Below, one piece after another: positions 16,531 through 24,496 of a DNA stretch of 42,643 nt. Below the pieces are notes generated by a model. The model ran no database searches. It saw only the letters and a program-made list of their open reading frames with translations, and was not told where the DNA came from. This stretch comes from Pseudomonadota bacterium. GTDB lineage: Bacteria; Pseudomonadota; Gammaproteobacteria; Burkholderiales; Burkholderiaceae_B. The stretch covers positions 1 through 42,643 of the forward strand of contig JAEZBO010000134.1 in the NCBI GenBank assembly GCA_023427085.1, in the 5' to 3' direction. Positions within the stretch are counted from its first letter, which is position 1; each line of letters opens with the position of its first letter. The translations under genes were made by a program, and so were the position numbers.

Positions 16531-16998
16531 CTAGCTCTCTCGCGCACCCAGCCGCGCCTGCCGCGCCAGCAAGGTATCCAGCTGATTGGCAAAGGCCTTG
16601 CGATCCGCCTGGCTGAACGTCGCCGGGCCGCCGATCTCGACGCCGCTGGCGCGCAGTTCTTCCATCATGTCGCGCATCGCCAGCCGCTCGCGGATGGTCT
16701 CGGGCGAATAACGTTCGCCGCGCGGATTGAGCGCCAGCGCGCCCTTGGCCAGCACGTCGGCGGCCAGCGGAATGTCGCCGGTGATGACCAGGTCGCCCGG
16801 CTGCGCGTGGGTGGTGATATGTGCGTCGGCCACGTCGAAACCTCGCGGCACCTGCACCGCGCGGATCAGCGGCGACGGCGGCGTGCGCAGCATCTGGTTG
16901 GCGACCAGCGTCAGCGGCACCTGCCAGCGTTGCGAGGCGCGAAACAGGATGTCCTTGATGACCGCGGGACAGGCGTCGGCGTCGACCCAGATGTGCAT
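16531..16998 (-). CDS. YaiI/YqxD-family protein (DUF188, PIN-like fold)
   Basis: 155 residues, close to the 152 of E. coli YaiI. It starts MHIWVDADACPAVIKDIL at ATG 16998, the family's hallmark with acidic residues of a PIN-like nuclease site; GDLVITGDIPLAADVLAKGA near 68-87 is the second conserved block and GGPATFSQADRKAFANQLD near 124-142 the third. A nuclease function is plausible from the fold but unproven. It follows ssb across a strong terminator, so it probably has its own promoter or depends on read-through. Confidence 0.93.
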   Translation of the reverse strand: MHIWVDADACPAVIKDILFRASQRWQVPLTLVANQMLRTPPSPLIRAVQVPRGFDVADAHITTHAQPGDLVITGDIPLAADVLAKGALALNPRGERYSPETIRERLAMRDMMEELRASGVEIGGPATFSQADRKAFANQLDTLLARQARLGARES

Positions 16999-17017
16999 GT
17001 GGCTGGCTGCTTGAGGG

Positions 17018-17053
17018 ATAAAGAAAAGCCCCTGCTGGCGGGCAGCAGGGGCT
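17018..17053 (-). terminator. rho-independent terminator after ssb
   Basis: AGCCCCTGCTG (17027-17037) pairs perfectly with CAGCAGGGGCT (17043-17053), an 11-bp stem with a 5-base loop. On the minus strand it is followed by TTTTCTTTAT. It begins 24 bases after the ssb stop. Confidence 0.92.
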
Positions 17054-17076
17054 GTGCTCACGACCGTGGCGCGCGA

Positions 17077-17589
17077 TCAGAACGGAATGTCGTCGTCCAT
17101 GTCGGCCAGGTTGGTCGCGTTATGCGACGGCTGGGCCGCGGGGCGCGGTGCCTGTTGCTGCGGACGCTGCTGGCGCGGCGCCGACTCGTAGCCGCCACCG
17201 CCACCACCGCTGTAGCCGCCTTCGCTGCCGCCACCACCACCGCCACCGCCGCCTTCGCGGCCACCCAGCATCTGCATCTGGTCGGCGACGATTTCGGTGG
17301 TGTAGCGCTCGATGTTTTCTTTATCGGTCCACTTGCGGGTCTTGAGGCGGCCTTCGACGTAGACCGAGCGGCCCTTCTTGAGGTATTCGCCGGCAATCTC
17401 GGCCAGGCGGTTGTAGAACACCACGCGATGCCATTCGGTCTCTTCGCGCTTTTCGCCGCTGTTCTTGTCCTTCCATTGGCTGGTGGTGGCCAGGGACACG
17501 TTGCAGATCGCTGCGCCGTCGGGGCTGTAACGGACTTCGGGGTCGCGCCCCAGGTTGCCCACGATGATGACCTTGTTGACAGATGCCAT
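17077..17589 (-). CDS. ssb: single-stranded DNA-binding protein
   Basis: 170-residue SSB that coats single-stranded DNA in replication, recombination and repair. Residues 1-112 are the OB-fold (MASVNKVIIVGNLGRDPEVR, then WHRVVFYNRLAEIAGEYLKK and SVYVEGRL). Residues ~113-160 are a Gly-rich then Gln/Pro-rich disordered linker. The C-terminal tip DMDDDIPF binds partner proteins such as RecO, ExoI and Pol III chi. ATG at 17589 follows AGGAG with six bases between. No LexA-type CTGT-N8-ACAG box was seen upstream. In many relatives ssb sits next to the MFS-uvrA pair; here about 7 kb of other genes lie between. Confidence 0.98.
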   Translation of the reverse strand: MASVNKVIIVGNLGRDPEVRYSPDGAAICNVSLATTSQWKDKNSGEKREETEWHRVVFYNRLAEIAGEYLKKGRSVYVEGRLKTRKWTDKENIERYTTEIVADQMQMLGGREGGGGGGGGGSEGGYSGGGGGGYESAPRQQRPQQQAPRPAAQPSHNATNLADMDDDIPF

Positions 17590-17983
17590 GGCGATCTCCT
17601 GATCGGCTCGGGAGCCCTCTGCGCTGGCGCGCCCTATGCGGACCGCGGGCAGCAAGAGTGGCTCTTGAGACCGGTATTGATTCAAAAATATTGGGATGAA
17701 GCGAAACGAAAACCAGCGCCAAGCCTGAAAATGCCGAACCGATGATTCGGGGGACAGACCGATTGGGCGCCCTTGCGGGCCGAGGCTGTCCTCTTCGTAT
17801 CGTTGCCGTAAGCTTACCGCACCTTGCCGTTTCCAGCCGGCCGGCGGGACGCAAAAACATCCGCGGCGCACGGCCACCCGACCCGGGCTGTCGACTACCC
17901 GCAGCGTACCGTGGCGGACCCGCCTCGGCAGGCAGCGCCAGCCCGCCACCGAGCATCCCGGCCCAACCGCGGCGCACCCCTGG
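17590..17983. other. 394-bp gap upstream of ssb
   Basis: Lies between the ssb start and the stop of the YdiJ-type dehydrogenase, both on the minus strand, and must hold the ssb promoter. AT-richer bases at 17680-17710 (CAATATTTTTG on the minus strand) are the likely promoter area, though no clean -35/-10 pair is visible. No gene is called. Confidence 0.45.
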
Positions 17984-20900
17984 CTAGGCCGCCGGCAGAT
18001 GTTCCAGCAGCGCCTGCACCGGGTGACGCAATTGCCGCGACGACAACCGCCTGGCCTGGCTGCGACACGAATACCCCGTCGCCAGCGCCTCGCCCTGCGC
18101 CTCGGCGGCCTCGACCTGGGCCTGCCACGACATTGCATAGATCTGCCGCGAGGTCTGCTGGTTGCGCGCCTCGTGGCCATAGGTGCCCGACATGCCGCAA
18201 CAGCCGGTGGCCTGCACCTTCAGCGCCAGCCCGAAACGCTCGAACACCTGCACCCACTGGCTGGTGCTGTCGGTGGCATTGGTCTTCTCGGTGCAGTGCG
18301 CCAGCAAACGATACGCCACCGGCTTGAGAGCGGGCCGGGCCGCGATAGGCCGGGCCGCGACAGGCCGGGCCGCGACAGGCCGGGCCGCGATAGGCCGGGC
18401 CGCATCCTCCTCACCCGCCAGCCCGACCTGCTCGCGCTGCGCCAGTTGCGCCAGCAGCCATTCCTGCAGCAGCGCCACCTTCGGCACCTCGCCGACGCCA
18501 TCGACCTTGAGATATTCCTGCCGGTACACCAGCGTCATGGCCGGATCGATGCCGACCAGCGGCACGTCGCATTGCGCCAGCCGGCGCAGCATGCCGGCGT
18601 TGCGGATCGCGGCCTTGTCGAAGGCCTGCATGAAACCCTGCACATGCAGCGGCTTGCCGTTGGGCAACAGCGGCGCCAGCCACACCTGGAAACCCAGCCG
18701 CGCAGCCAGCTCGATGAACGCAGCCAGCAGCTCGGTCTCGAAATACCGCGTGAAGCTGTCCTGCACCAGCACCACGCTGCGGGCCCGCTGCGCCGGCGTC
18801 AGCGCCGCCAGCGCCTCGACGGTGGCCGGCAGCACATGACGGCGCCGGAAGGCATCGTCGAGGCGCGCGCGGCTGAGCAGCGGGCTGTCGACCAGGCCCA
18901 TGGTCTTCTCGAACAGGCCGCGCACCCACGGCTGGCGCATCACGCCGTTGTACAGCGCCGGCGCCTTGGCGAACAGCGGCATGGTGAACTCGAGCGAGCC
19001 GATCATGTAGTCGCGCAGCGGCCGCAGATAACGCTGGTGGTACAGCTGCAGGAAACGCGAGCGGAAGTCCGGCACGTTGACCTTGATCGGACACTGGCCG
19101 GCGCATGACTTGCAGGCCAGACAGCCGGCCATCGCGTCATAGACCTGATGCGAAAAATCATCCTGGCCGCGCCGCGCGGCGCGGGTATTGCGCCAGCGCT
19201 GCAGCAGGCCGTCGGTGAAGCGCGCCGGCGTGCGCGCCGCCTGCAGCACGTCGACGCCGGCCTGGCCCTGCTGGCGCAACCATTCGCGCATCAGCGACGC
19301 ACGGCCCTTGGGCGAATGGATGCGCTCGCGCGTGGCCTTCCACGACGGGCACATGGCATCGTCGGGGTCGTAGTTGTAGCAGGCGCCGTTGCCGTTGCAA
19401 TGCATCGCCGCGCCATAGCTCTGCCAGACCCGCTCGTCGATCTGGCGGTCCTGCTCGCCACGCGTGGGCACGCCATCGACCTTGAGCAGGATGGCCTTGC
19501 TCTGGCTGGGCGTGGCGATCTTGCCGGGATTGAGCTGGTTGTGCGGATCGAAGGCCGCCTTGATCTGCTGCAGGCTGGGATAGAGCTCGCCGAAATAGGC
19601 CGGCGCGTATTCCGAGCGCACGCCCTTGCCGTGCTCGCCCCACAACAGCCCGCCGTAGCGCTGCGTCAGCGCCGCCACCGCATCGCTGATCGGCCGCACC
19701 AGCGCGGCCTGCGCCGGGTCCTTCATGTCCAGCGCCGGCCGCACGTGCAGCACGCCGGCGTCGACGTGGCCGAACATGCCGTACTGCAAGCCATAGGAAT
19801 CGAGCAAGGCGCGGAACTCGGCGATGAACTCGGCCAGGTTCTCGGGCGGCACCGCGGTGTCTTCGACGAAGGGTTGCGGGCGCGCTTCGCCCTGCACGTT
19901 GCCCAGCAGGCCGACGGCGCGCTTGCGCATCGCATAGACCCGCTTGACGGCGCCTTCGCCGACGGCCAGCGTGTGGCCCAGCCGCGGCACGGTGGCGTCC
20001 TGCCGCAGATGGGCGACGAAAGCCGCGACCCGCGCGTCGACCTGCTCGCGGTCGTCGCCGCTGAATTCGATCAGGTTGATGCCCAGCGTCGGCTGCTGCG
20101 GGTCCTGCGGAAGGTATTCCTGCACGCTGCTCCAGACGAAGTCCTGCATCGCCAGCAGCAGCACCTTCGAATCGACCGTCTCGATCGACAGCGGCTCGAG
20201 CGCGATCAGCGCGCGCGCATCGCGCAAGGCGTCCATGAAGGCCGCGTAGCGCACGTTGACCAGCACCGAATACTTGGGAATCGGCAGCACGTTGAGCGTG
20301 GCTTCGGTGACGAAACCCAGCGAACCCTCGGCGCCGCACAGCACGCTGTTCAGGTTGAAGCGGCCATCGGGCTCGCGCAGATGCGCCAGGTCGTAGCCGG
20401 TCAGGCAACGATTGAGCCTGGGAAACTTTTCGGCGATCAGCGCGGCCTGTTCGTCGATGATGCGGCGCGCGGTGCGATAGACCTTGCCGATGCGATCCTG
20501 CCGCGCGCACAACTGCTCGAGCGCCTCGTCGCCGACTGGCTGGCTGTCGAACCGTTCGCCGCCCAGCAGCACCATGTCGAGCGCCAGCACGTGATCGCGG
20601 GTCTTGCCGTAGGTACAGCTGCCCTGCCCGCTGGCGTCGGTGTTGATCATGCCGCCGAGGGTCGCGCGGTTGGAGGTCGACAGCTCGGGCGCGAAGAACA
20701 GGCCGTGCGGCTTGAGCGCGGCGTTGAGCTGGTCCTTGACCACGCCGGCCTGCACCCGCACGCGGCGCGTCTCGGTGTCGATCTCGAGGATCTGGTTCAT
20801 GTGGCGCGACAGGTCCATCACCACGCCATGCGTCAGCGACTGGCCGTTGGTGCCGGTGCCGCCGCCGCGTGGCGTCAGCACCACCTCGCGATGCGCGGGC

Positions 20901-21133
20901 TCGGCCAGCAGGCGCGCCAGGATCTGCACGTCGGCGGCATGGCGCGGATAGACCACGGCCTGCGGCAGGCGCTGGTAGATCGAGTTGTCGGTCGACTGCA
21001 CCGTCCGGTTGGCGTAATCGGCGCACAGCTCGCCAGCGAAGCCGGCCGCCTGCGCGGCCTGCAGGAACGCACGGGTGCCCGGCGCGAGCTCGGACTCGGA
21101 AAGAGACAGTTCAACGATCTGCATGGATGCCAT
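17984..21133 (-). CDS. FAD/4Fe-4S D-2-hydroxyacid dehydrogenase, YdiJ type
   Basis: 1049 residues, close to the 1018 of E. coli YdiJ (D-2-hydroxyglutarate dehydrogenase). Order: FAD-binding domain (STDNSIYQRLPQAVVYPR near 46, then the PP-loop RGGGTGTNGQSL near 90), FAD-oxidase C-terminal domain, a first cysteine cluster (CNGNGACYNYDP...MCPSW around 620), a classical ferredoxin-like motif GCLACKSCAGQCP near 700, and a C-terminal cysteine-rich domain with ATGCCGMSGTYGHE near 985. Electrons from the hydroxyacid pass via FAD and Fe-S to the membrane pool. Just before the last domain lies a 15-bp minisatellite adding repeated Ala-Ala-Arg-Pro-Ile/Val. Start ATG 21133 or 21124. It is divergent from a LysR regulator that probably controls it. 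The substrate may be another 2-hydroxyacid. Confidence 0.88.
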   Translation of the reverse strand: MASMQIVELSLSESELAPGTRAFLQAAQAAGFAGELCADYANRTVQSTDNSIYQRLPQAVVYPRHAADVQILARLLAEPAHREVVLTPRGGGTGTNGQSLTHGVVMDLSRHMNQILEIDTETRRVRVQAGVVKDQLNAALKPHGLFFAPELSTSNRATLGGMINTDASGQGSCTYGKTRDHVLALDMVLLGGERFDSQPVGDEALEQLCARQDRIGKVYRTARRIIDEQAALIAEKFPRLNRCLTGYDLAHLREPDGRFNLNSVLCGAEGSLGFVTEATLNVLPIPKYSVLVNVRYAAFMDALRDARALIALEPLSIETVDSKVLLLAMQDFVWSSVQEYLPQDPQQPTLGINLIEFSGDDREQVDARVAAFVAHLRQDATVPRLGHTLAVGEGAVKRVYAMRKRAVGLLGNVQGEARPQPFVEDTAVPPENLAEFIAEFRALLDSYGLQYGMFGHVDAGVLHVRPALDMKDPAQAALVRPISDAVAALTQRYGGLLWGEHGKGVRSEYAPAYFGELYPSLQQIKAAFDPHNQLNPGKIATPSQSKAILLKVDGVPTRGEQDRQIDERVWQSYGAAMHCNGNGACYNYDPDDAMCPSWKATRERIHSPKGRASLMREWLRQQGQAGVDVLQAARTPARFTDGLLQRWRNTRAARRGQDDFSHQVYDAMAGCLACKSCAGQCPIKVNVPDFRSRFLQLYHQRYLRPLRDYMIGSLEFTMPLFAKAPALYNGVMRQPWVRGLFEKTMGLVDSPLLSRARLDDAFRRRHVLPATVEALAALTPAQRARSVVLVQDSFTRYFETELLAAFIELAARLGFQVWLAPLLPNGKPLHVQGFMQAFDKAAIRNAGMLRRLAQCDVPLVGIDPAMTLVYRQEYLKVDGVGEVPKVALLQEWLLAQLAQREQVGLAGEEDAARPIAARPVAARPVAARPIAARPALKPVAYRLLAHCTEKTNATDSTSQWVQVFERFGLALKVQATGCCGMSGTYGHEARNQQTSRQIYAMSWQAQVEAAEAQGEALATGYSCRSQARRLSSRQLRHPVQALLEHLPAA
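18333..18404 (-). repeat. 15-bp in-frame minisatellite inside the YdiJ-type gene
   Basis: Nearly five copies of GGCCGGGCCGCGAYA in tandem, with T or C as the only variant base. It encodes repeats of Ala-Ala-Arg-Pro-Ile/Val. Unit length is a multiple of three, so copy-number changes keep the frame. It sits in the linker between the enzyme's Fe-S part and the final Cys-rich domain. Confidence 0.92.
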
Positions 21134-21242
21134 GGAAAAAAACCAAATGGGGGGCTGGCGAGCACAGCGGCAAGGACTTGCGGATAGCTTGCCACGCGGC
21201 CGCAATCTTGATGCGTATGCATGATTCGATTTACCAACCAGT

Positions 21243-21261
21243 CTCTAGTATCGTCCGAGAG
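21243..21261. promoter_or_regulatory. LysR-type box (CTCT-N11-AGAG)
   Basis: A T-N11-A motif with dyad arms CTCT (21243-21246) and AGAG (21258-21261), lying in the 178-base gap between the divergent dehydrogenase and LysR genes. The position fits autoregulation and control of the dehydrogenase. Confidence 0.6.
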
Positions 21262-21284
21262 CCAGGCCCACGACTAACGGAAAT

Positions 21285-21296
21285 TTCGGTCCCGAA
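21285..21296. promoter_or_regulatory. dyad TTCGG-TC-CCGAA before the LysR gene
   Basis: A 5-2-5 perfect dyad 16-27 bases before the lysR-type ATG, overlapping its likely promoter; a possible second regulator site. Short, so chance is possible. Confidence 0.3.
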
Positions 21297-21311
21297 TATT
21301 GCATAAAACTC

Positions 21312-22190
21312 ATGAATTACCGCCGCCTGACCCCGTCGATGTCGCTCTTGCTGGTGTTCGAGGCCGCCGCCCGCCACGAAAGCTATACCCGCGCCGCCGA
21401 TGAGCTGTCGCTGAGCCAGAGCGCCATCAGCCGGCAGGTGCAGAGCCTCGAGGCCCAGCTGGGCGTCAGCCTGTTCCGCCGCGAGGGCCGCTCGGTGCGG
21501 CTGACCGGCGTGGGCCGGCGTTATTACCTCGAACTGGCCGCGGCGCTGGGTCGCATCCGCAGCGCCACGCTGCAGGCCATGTCGCAGCAGTCCGAACTGG
21601 GCGCGCTGCGGTTGGCGACCCTGCCCACCTTCGGCTCGAAATGGCTGCTGCCGCATCTGCATGATTTCTACGCCAGCCACCCAGGCGTGACGGTGCACAT
21701 CCATTCGCGCATCGGCCCGATCGACTTCCATGCCGGCGACATCGATGCCGCGATCACGGTCGGCACCGGCGACTGGCCCGAGTTGACCGCGCACCGGCTG
21801 TATCACGAGTTTCTGATCGCAGTGGCCAGCCCCGCGGCCGGGCTGCCAGCGCCGACGCCGGACTGGGCCACCGGCCAGCCGCTGCTGACGGTGGCCAGCA
21901 ACCCGCAGGCCTGGGCCGAATGGTTCTCGCAGCACCAGCTCGACCACCGGCGCATGCGCGTCGGTCCCAGTTTCGAGCTGACTTCGCATCTGATCCAGGC
22001 GGTCAAGGCCGGCATGGGCATCGGCCTGGTGCCCAGGGTGCTGGTCGAGGACGAGTTGCAGCGCAACGAACTCACGGCGATCGGCGAGGCCATCGCCAGC
22101 CAGCGCAGCTACTACTTGATTTACCCGCCGAGAAACGAAACACTGCCTGCGCTGGCCGCTTTCAGGCAGTGGCTGATCAGCGCCTGCTGA
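21312..22190 (+). CDS. LysR-family regulator, GcvA-like
   Basis: 292 residues. N-terminal winged HTH (residues ~8-67) with FEAAARHESYTRAADELSLS and QSAISRQVQSLEAQLGVSLF, which are typical of the GcvA subgroup, then an effector-binding domain with PTFGSKWLLPHLHDFYASHP and GDIDAAITVGTGDW. C-terminal GMGIGLVPRVLVEDEL belongs to the same subgroup. It is divergent from the YdiJ-type dehydrogenase with a T-N11-A box between them, so it probably activates that gene in response to a hydroxyacid; this is inference from position. No Shine-Dalgarno precedes the ATG; CATAAAACTC lies just before it. Confidence 0.9.
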   Translation: MNYRRLTPSMSLLLVFEAAARHESYTRAADELSLSQSAISRQVQSLEAQLGVSLFRREGRSVRLTGVGRRYYLELAAALGRIRSATLQAMSQQSELGALRLATLPTFGSKWLLPHLHDFYASHPGVTVHIHSRIGPIDFHAGDIDAAITVGTGDWPELTAHRLYHEFLIAVASPAAGLPAPTPDWATGQPLLTVASNPQAWAEWFSQHQLDHRRMRVGPSFELTSHLIQAVKAGMGIGLVPRVLVEDELQRNELTAIGEAIASQRSYYLIYPPRNETLPALAAFRQWLISAC

Positions 22191-22229
22191 GCCACCGCCG
22201 TCCCTGCGCCGGCTTCAAGGAAACCCCCG

Positions 22230-23126
22230 ATGATGCAGCGTTTCTTCAAACCGGTCGGCATGGCGCTGGCCGCCCTGGCGGCCCTGGCCGGCTGCTCGCC
22301 GATCCGCGCGCTCGATGCGCTCACGCCCGACGATACCTATACGCTGCATGCCGACATCGACTACGGCCAGGCACCGCGGCAGCAGCTCGACCTGTATGTC
22401 CCGACGACCGGCCAGCCGCCTTATCCGGTGGTGGTGTTCTTCTACGGCGGCAGCTGGTCCAGCGGCTCGCGGCAGGAGTACCGCTTCATGGGCGAGGCGC
22501 TGGCCTCGCGCGGCATGCTGGCGGTGGTGGCCGACTACCGGCTGTCGCCCGAGGTGACCTATCCGGTCTTCATCCAGGATGCCGCCCGCGCGGTCGACTG
22601 GACTGCGCGCCATATCGCGCAATGGGGCGGCGACACCCGGCAGCTGTACGTGATGGGCCATAGCGCCGGCGCCTACAACGCCGCGATGGTGGCGCTCGAC
22701 CCGCGCTGGCTGGGCGAGCTGGGCGCCAGCCCCAAGCTGCTGGCCGGCTGGATCGGCCTGGCCGGTCCGTATGACTTCCTGCCGATCACCGGCCGCGCGC
22801 TCAAGCCGATCTTCCTGTTTCCCGACACGCCGCCGGACTCGCAGCCGCTGGCGCATGCCGGGCCCGACGCGCCGCGCACCTTCCTGCGCAGCGGCGCCGA
22901 CGACCATGCCGTCGATCCGCGCCGCAGCACGCTGCAGCTGGGCGAGACGCTGCGCGCGGCCGGGGTCCCGGTCGACGTGGCGCTGTATCCCAACCTCGGC
23001 CACGCGATGCTGGCCGGCGCGTTTTCGCGGCCGCTGCGCTCGCGCGCGCCGGTGCTCGACGACGTGCAGCGCTTCGTCGAGGCGGGCGGTGCCCAGCCCG
23101 CTGGCGCCACCGGCGCGCAACGATAG
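22230..23126 (+). CDS. lipoprotein alpha/beta hydrolase (esterase-like)
   Basis: 298 residues. A lipoprotein signal ends at the lipobox LAGC (Cys22), so it should be anchored in a membrane facing the periplasm. FFYGGSWSSG (residues 70-79) is the HGG-type oxyanion motif of the BD-FAE/hormone-sensitive-lipase group (with Tyr in place of His), GHSAG carries the nucleophile Ser145, and Asp224/225 with His258 (NLGHAM) complete a triad. Likely a carboxylesterase; substrate unknown. The ATG at 22230 follows AAGGA. It starts 39 bases after the LysR gene and in the same direction, so the two may be co-transcribed. Confidence 0.85.
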   Translation: MMQRFFKPVGMALAALAALAGCSPIRALDALTPDDTYTLHADIDYGQAPRQQLDLYVPTTGQPPYPVVVFFYGGSWSSGSRQEYRFMGEALASRGMLAVVADYRLSPEVTYPVFIQDAARAVDWTARHIAQWGGDTRQLYVMGHSAGAYNAAMVALDPRWLGELGASPKLLAGWIGLAGPYDFLPITGRALKPIFLFPDTPPDSQPLAHAGPDAPRTFLRSGADDHAVDPRRSTLQLGETLRAAGVPVDVALYPNLGHAMLAGAFSRPLRSRAPVLDDVQRFVEAGGAQPAGATGAQR

Positions 23127-23350
23127 CCGGCGCGCCGCCGGCCGTTGGCGCATCCTCGGCATTGGCGCATTCCCGGCGGTGGCGCAGCCCCCGCCGCCGG
23201 CCGGCCCGCGCCGCAATGCCTGGTCGCACAAATACAGGCGGCGATGCGTTTTTACAGGCTTGCTTACCCACGCATGACCTAAAGCAATAGCGCTCGCGTG
23301 CCCGGCCACGCCCGGCGCAGAATGGGATACGCCCACAAACGGATGCCCCC

Positions 23351-24460
23351 ATGACCACGCCGATGCGCCCGATGCCGCTGCCATTCGCACCCGAGTTCGA
23401 ACAGGTCCCCGATGACGAGGCCCAGACCATCGACGAGATGGTCGAGGCGCTGCGCGGCATCAGCGAGACCACGCTGGCCGATGAAGGCCATGCGCTGCGC
23501 AGCGTGCACGCCAAGAGCCACGGCCTGCTGCAGGGCACCTGGACGGTGCTGGACGGCCTGCCGCCTGCCTATGCGCAGGGCGCGTTCGCCCACGCGGGCA
23601 GCGGCCCCTGTCTGCTGCGGATCTCGACCAACCCGGGCGACCTGCTGCCCGACAGCGTGTCGACGCCGCGCGGGCTGGCGCTCAAGCTGGTCGGCGTGGC
23701 GGGCGACCGCCTGCCCGGCGGCGACGGCCAGGCCGTGCAGGACTTCGTGCTGCAGAACGCGCCGGCCTTCACGGCGCCCGACCCGAAGGCCTTCCTGAAG
23801 AATCTCAAGCTGCTGGCCGCCACCACCGACAAGGCGCCCAGGCTCAAGGTGGCGCTGTCGCAGCTATTGCGCGGCGCCGAAAAGCTGGTCGAGACATTCG
23901 GCTCGGAAAGCCCCAAGCTCAAGAGCCTGGGCGGCCATCCGGCCACCCATCCGCTGGGCGAGACCTACTACAGCATGGTGCCGATACTGTACGGCCCCTA
24001 CTTCGGCAAGATCAGCGTGGCGCCGGTCAGCGATGGTCTGCTGGCGCTGGCCGACGTGCCGGTCGACATCAAACGCGACCCCGACGCGCTGCGCGCAGCC
24101 GTCGTCGAGTTTTTCGCCACGCAGGGCGCCACCTGGGAGATCCGCGTGCAGCTGGGCGTGGACCTGGACCAGACGCCGATCGAGGATGCCTCGGTGGTCT
24201 GGCCCGAGGACCTGAGCCCGTACGTGGCGGTCGCCCGCATCGAGGTGCCGCCGCAGGCGGCCTGGAACGACACGCTGTCGCGGCAGATGGACGACGCCTT
24301 GCTGTTCAGTCCGTGGCAGGCGCTGGCGGCGCATCGGCCGCTGGGCGGCATCATGCGCGCGCGCCAGCCGGCCTACGAGATGTCGGGCGAATTCCGCAGC
24401 CGCCACAACGGCTGTCCGCTGCACCACCCGCAGCCGCAGGCACCGCTGCCGCCGGCGTGA
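23351..24460 (+). CDS. catalase-like haem protein (small, divergent family)
   Basis: 369 residues, shorter than true monofunctional catalases (~480). The fold's marks are recognisable: SVHAKSHGLLQGTWTV (residues ~51-66) with the distal His region, CLLRISTNPGDLLPDS near 88-103, and THPLGETYYSMVPILYGPYF near 199-218. It belongs to the y4iL/KatE-related group of catalase-family proteins whose activity (catalase, peroxidase or fatty-acid hydroperoxide turnover) is not settled. The Arg-x-x-x-Tyr proximal motif of catalases is not clear; the C-terminal RARQPAYEMSGEFRSRHN may replace it. The start ATG 23351 has no strong ribosome site. Convergent with the MFS gene. Confidence 0.8.
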   Translation: MTTPMRPMPLPFAPEFEQVPDDEAQTIDEMVEALRGISETTLADEGHALRSVHAKSHGLLQGTWTVLDGLPPAYAQGAFAHAGSGPCLLRISTNPGDLLPDSVSTPRGLALKLVGVAGDRLPGGDGQAVQDFVLQNAPAFTAPDPKAFLKNLKLLAATTDKAPRLKVALSQLLRGAEKLVETFGSESPKLKSLGGHPATHPLGETYYSMVPILYGPYFGKISVAPVSDGLLALADVPVDIKRDPDALRAAVVEFFATQGATWEIRVQLGVDLDQTPIEDASVVWPEDLSPYVAVARIEVPPQAAWNDTLSRQMDDALLFSPWQALAAHRPLGGIMRARQPAYEMSGEFRSRHNGCPLHHPQPQAPLPPA

Positions 24461-24496
24461 GCACCGGCGCGGCCGGCCGGGGCACGCCCGGCAGGT

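Noticed and set aside
19148..21187. 679-codon open frame on the + strand
   Set aside because: Antisense shadow of the YdiJ-type dehydrogenase; no ribosome site or recognisable motif.
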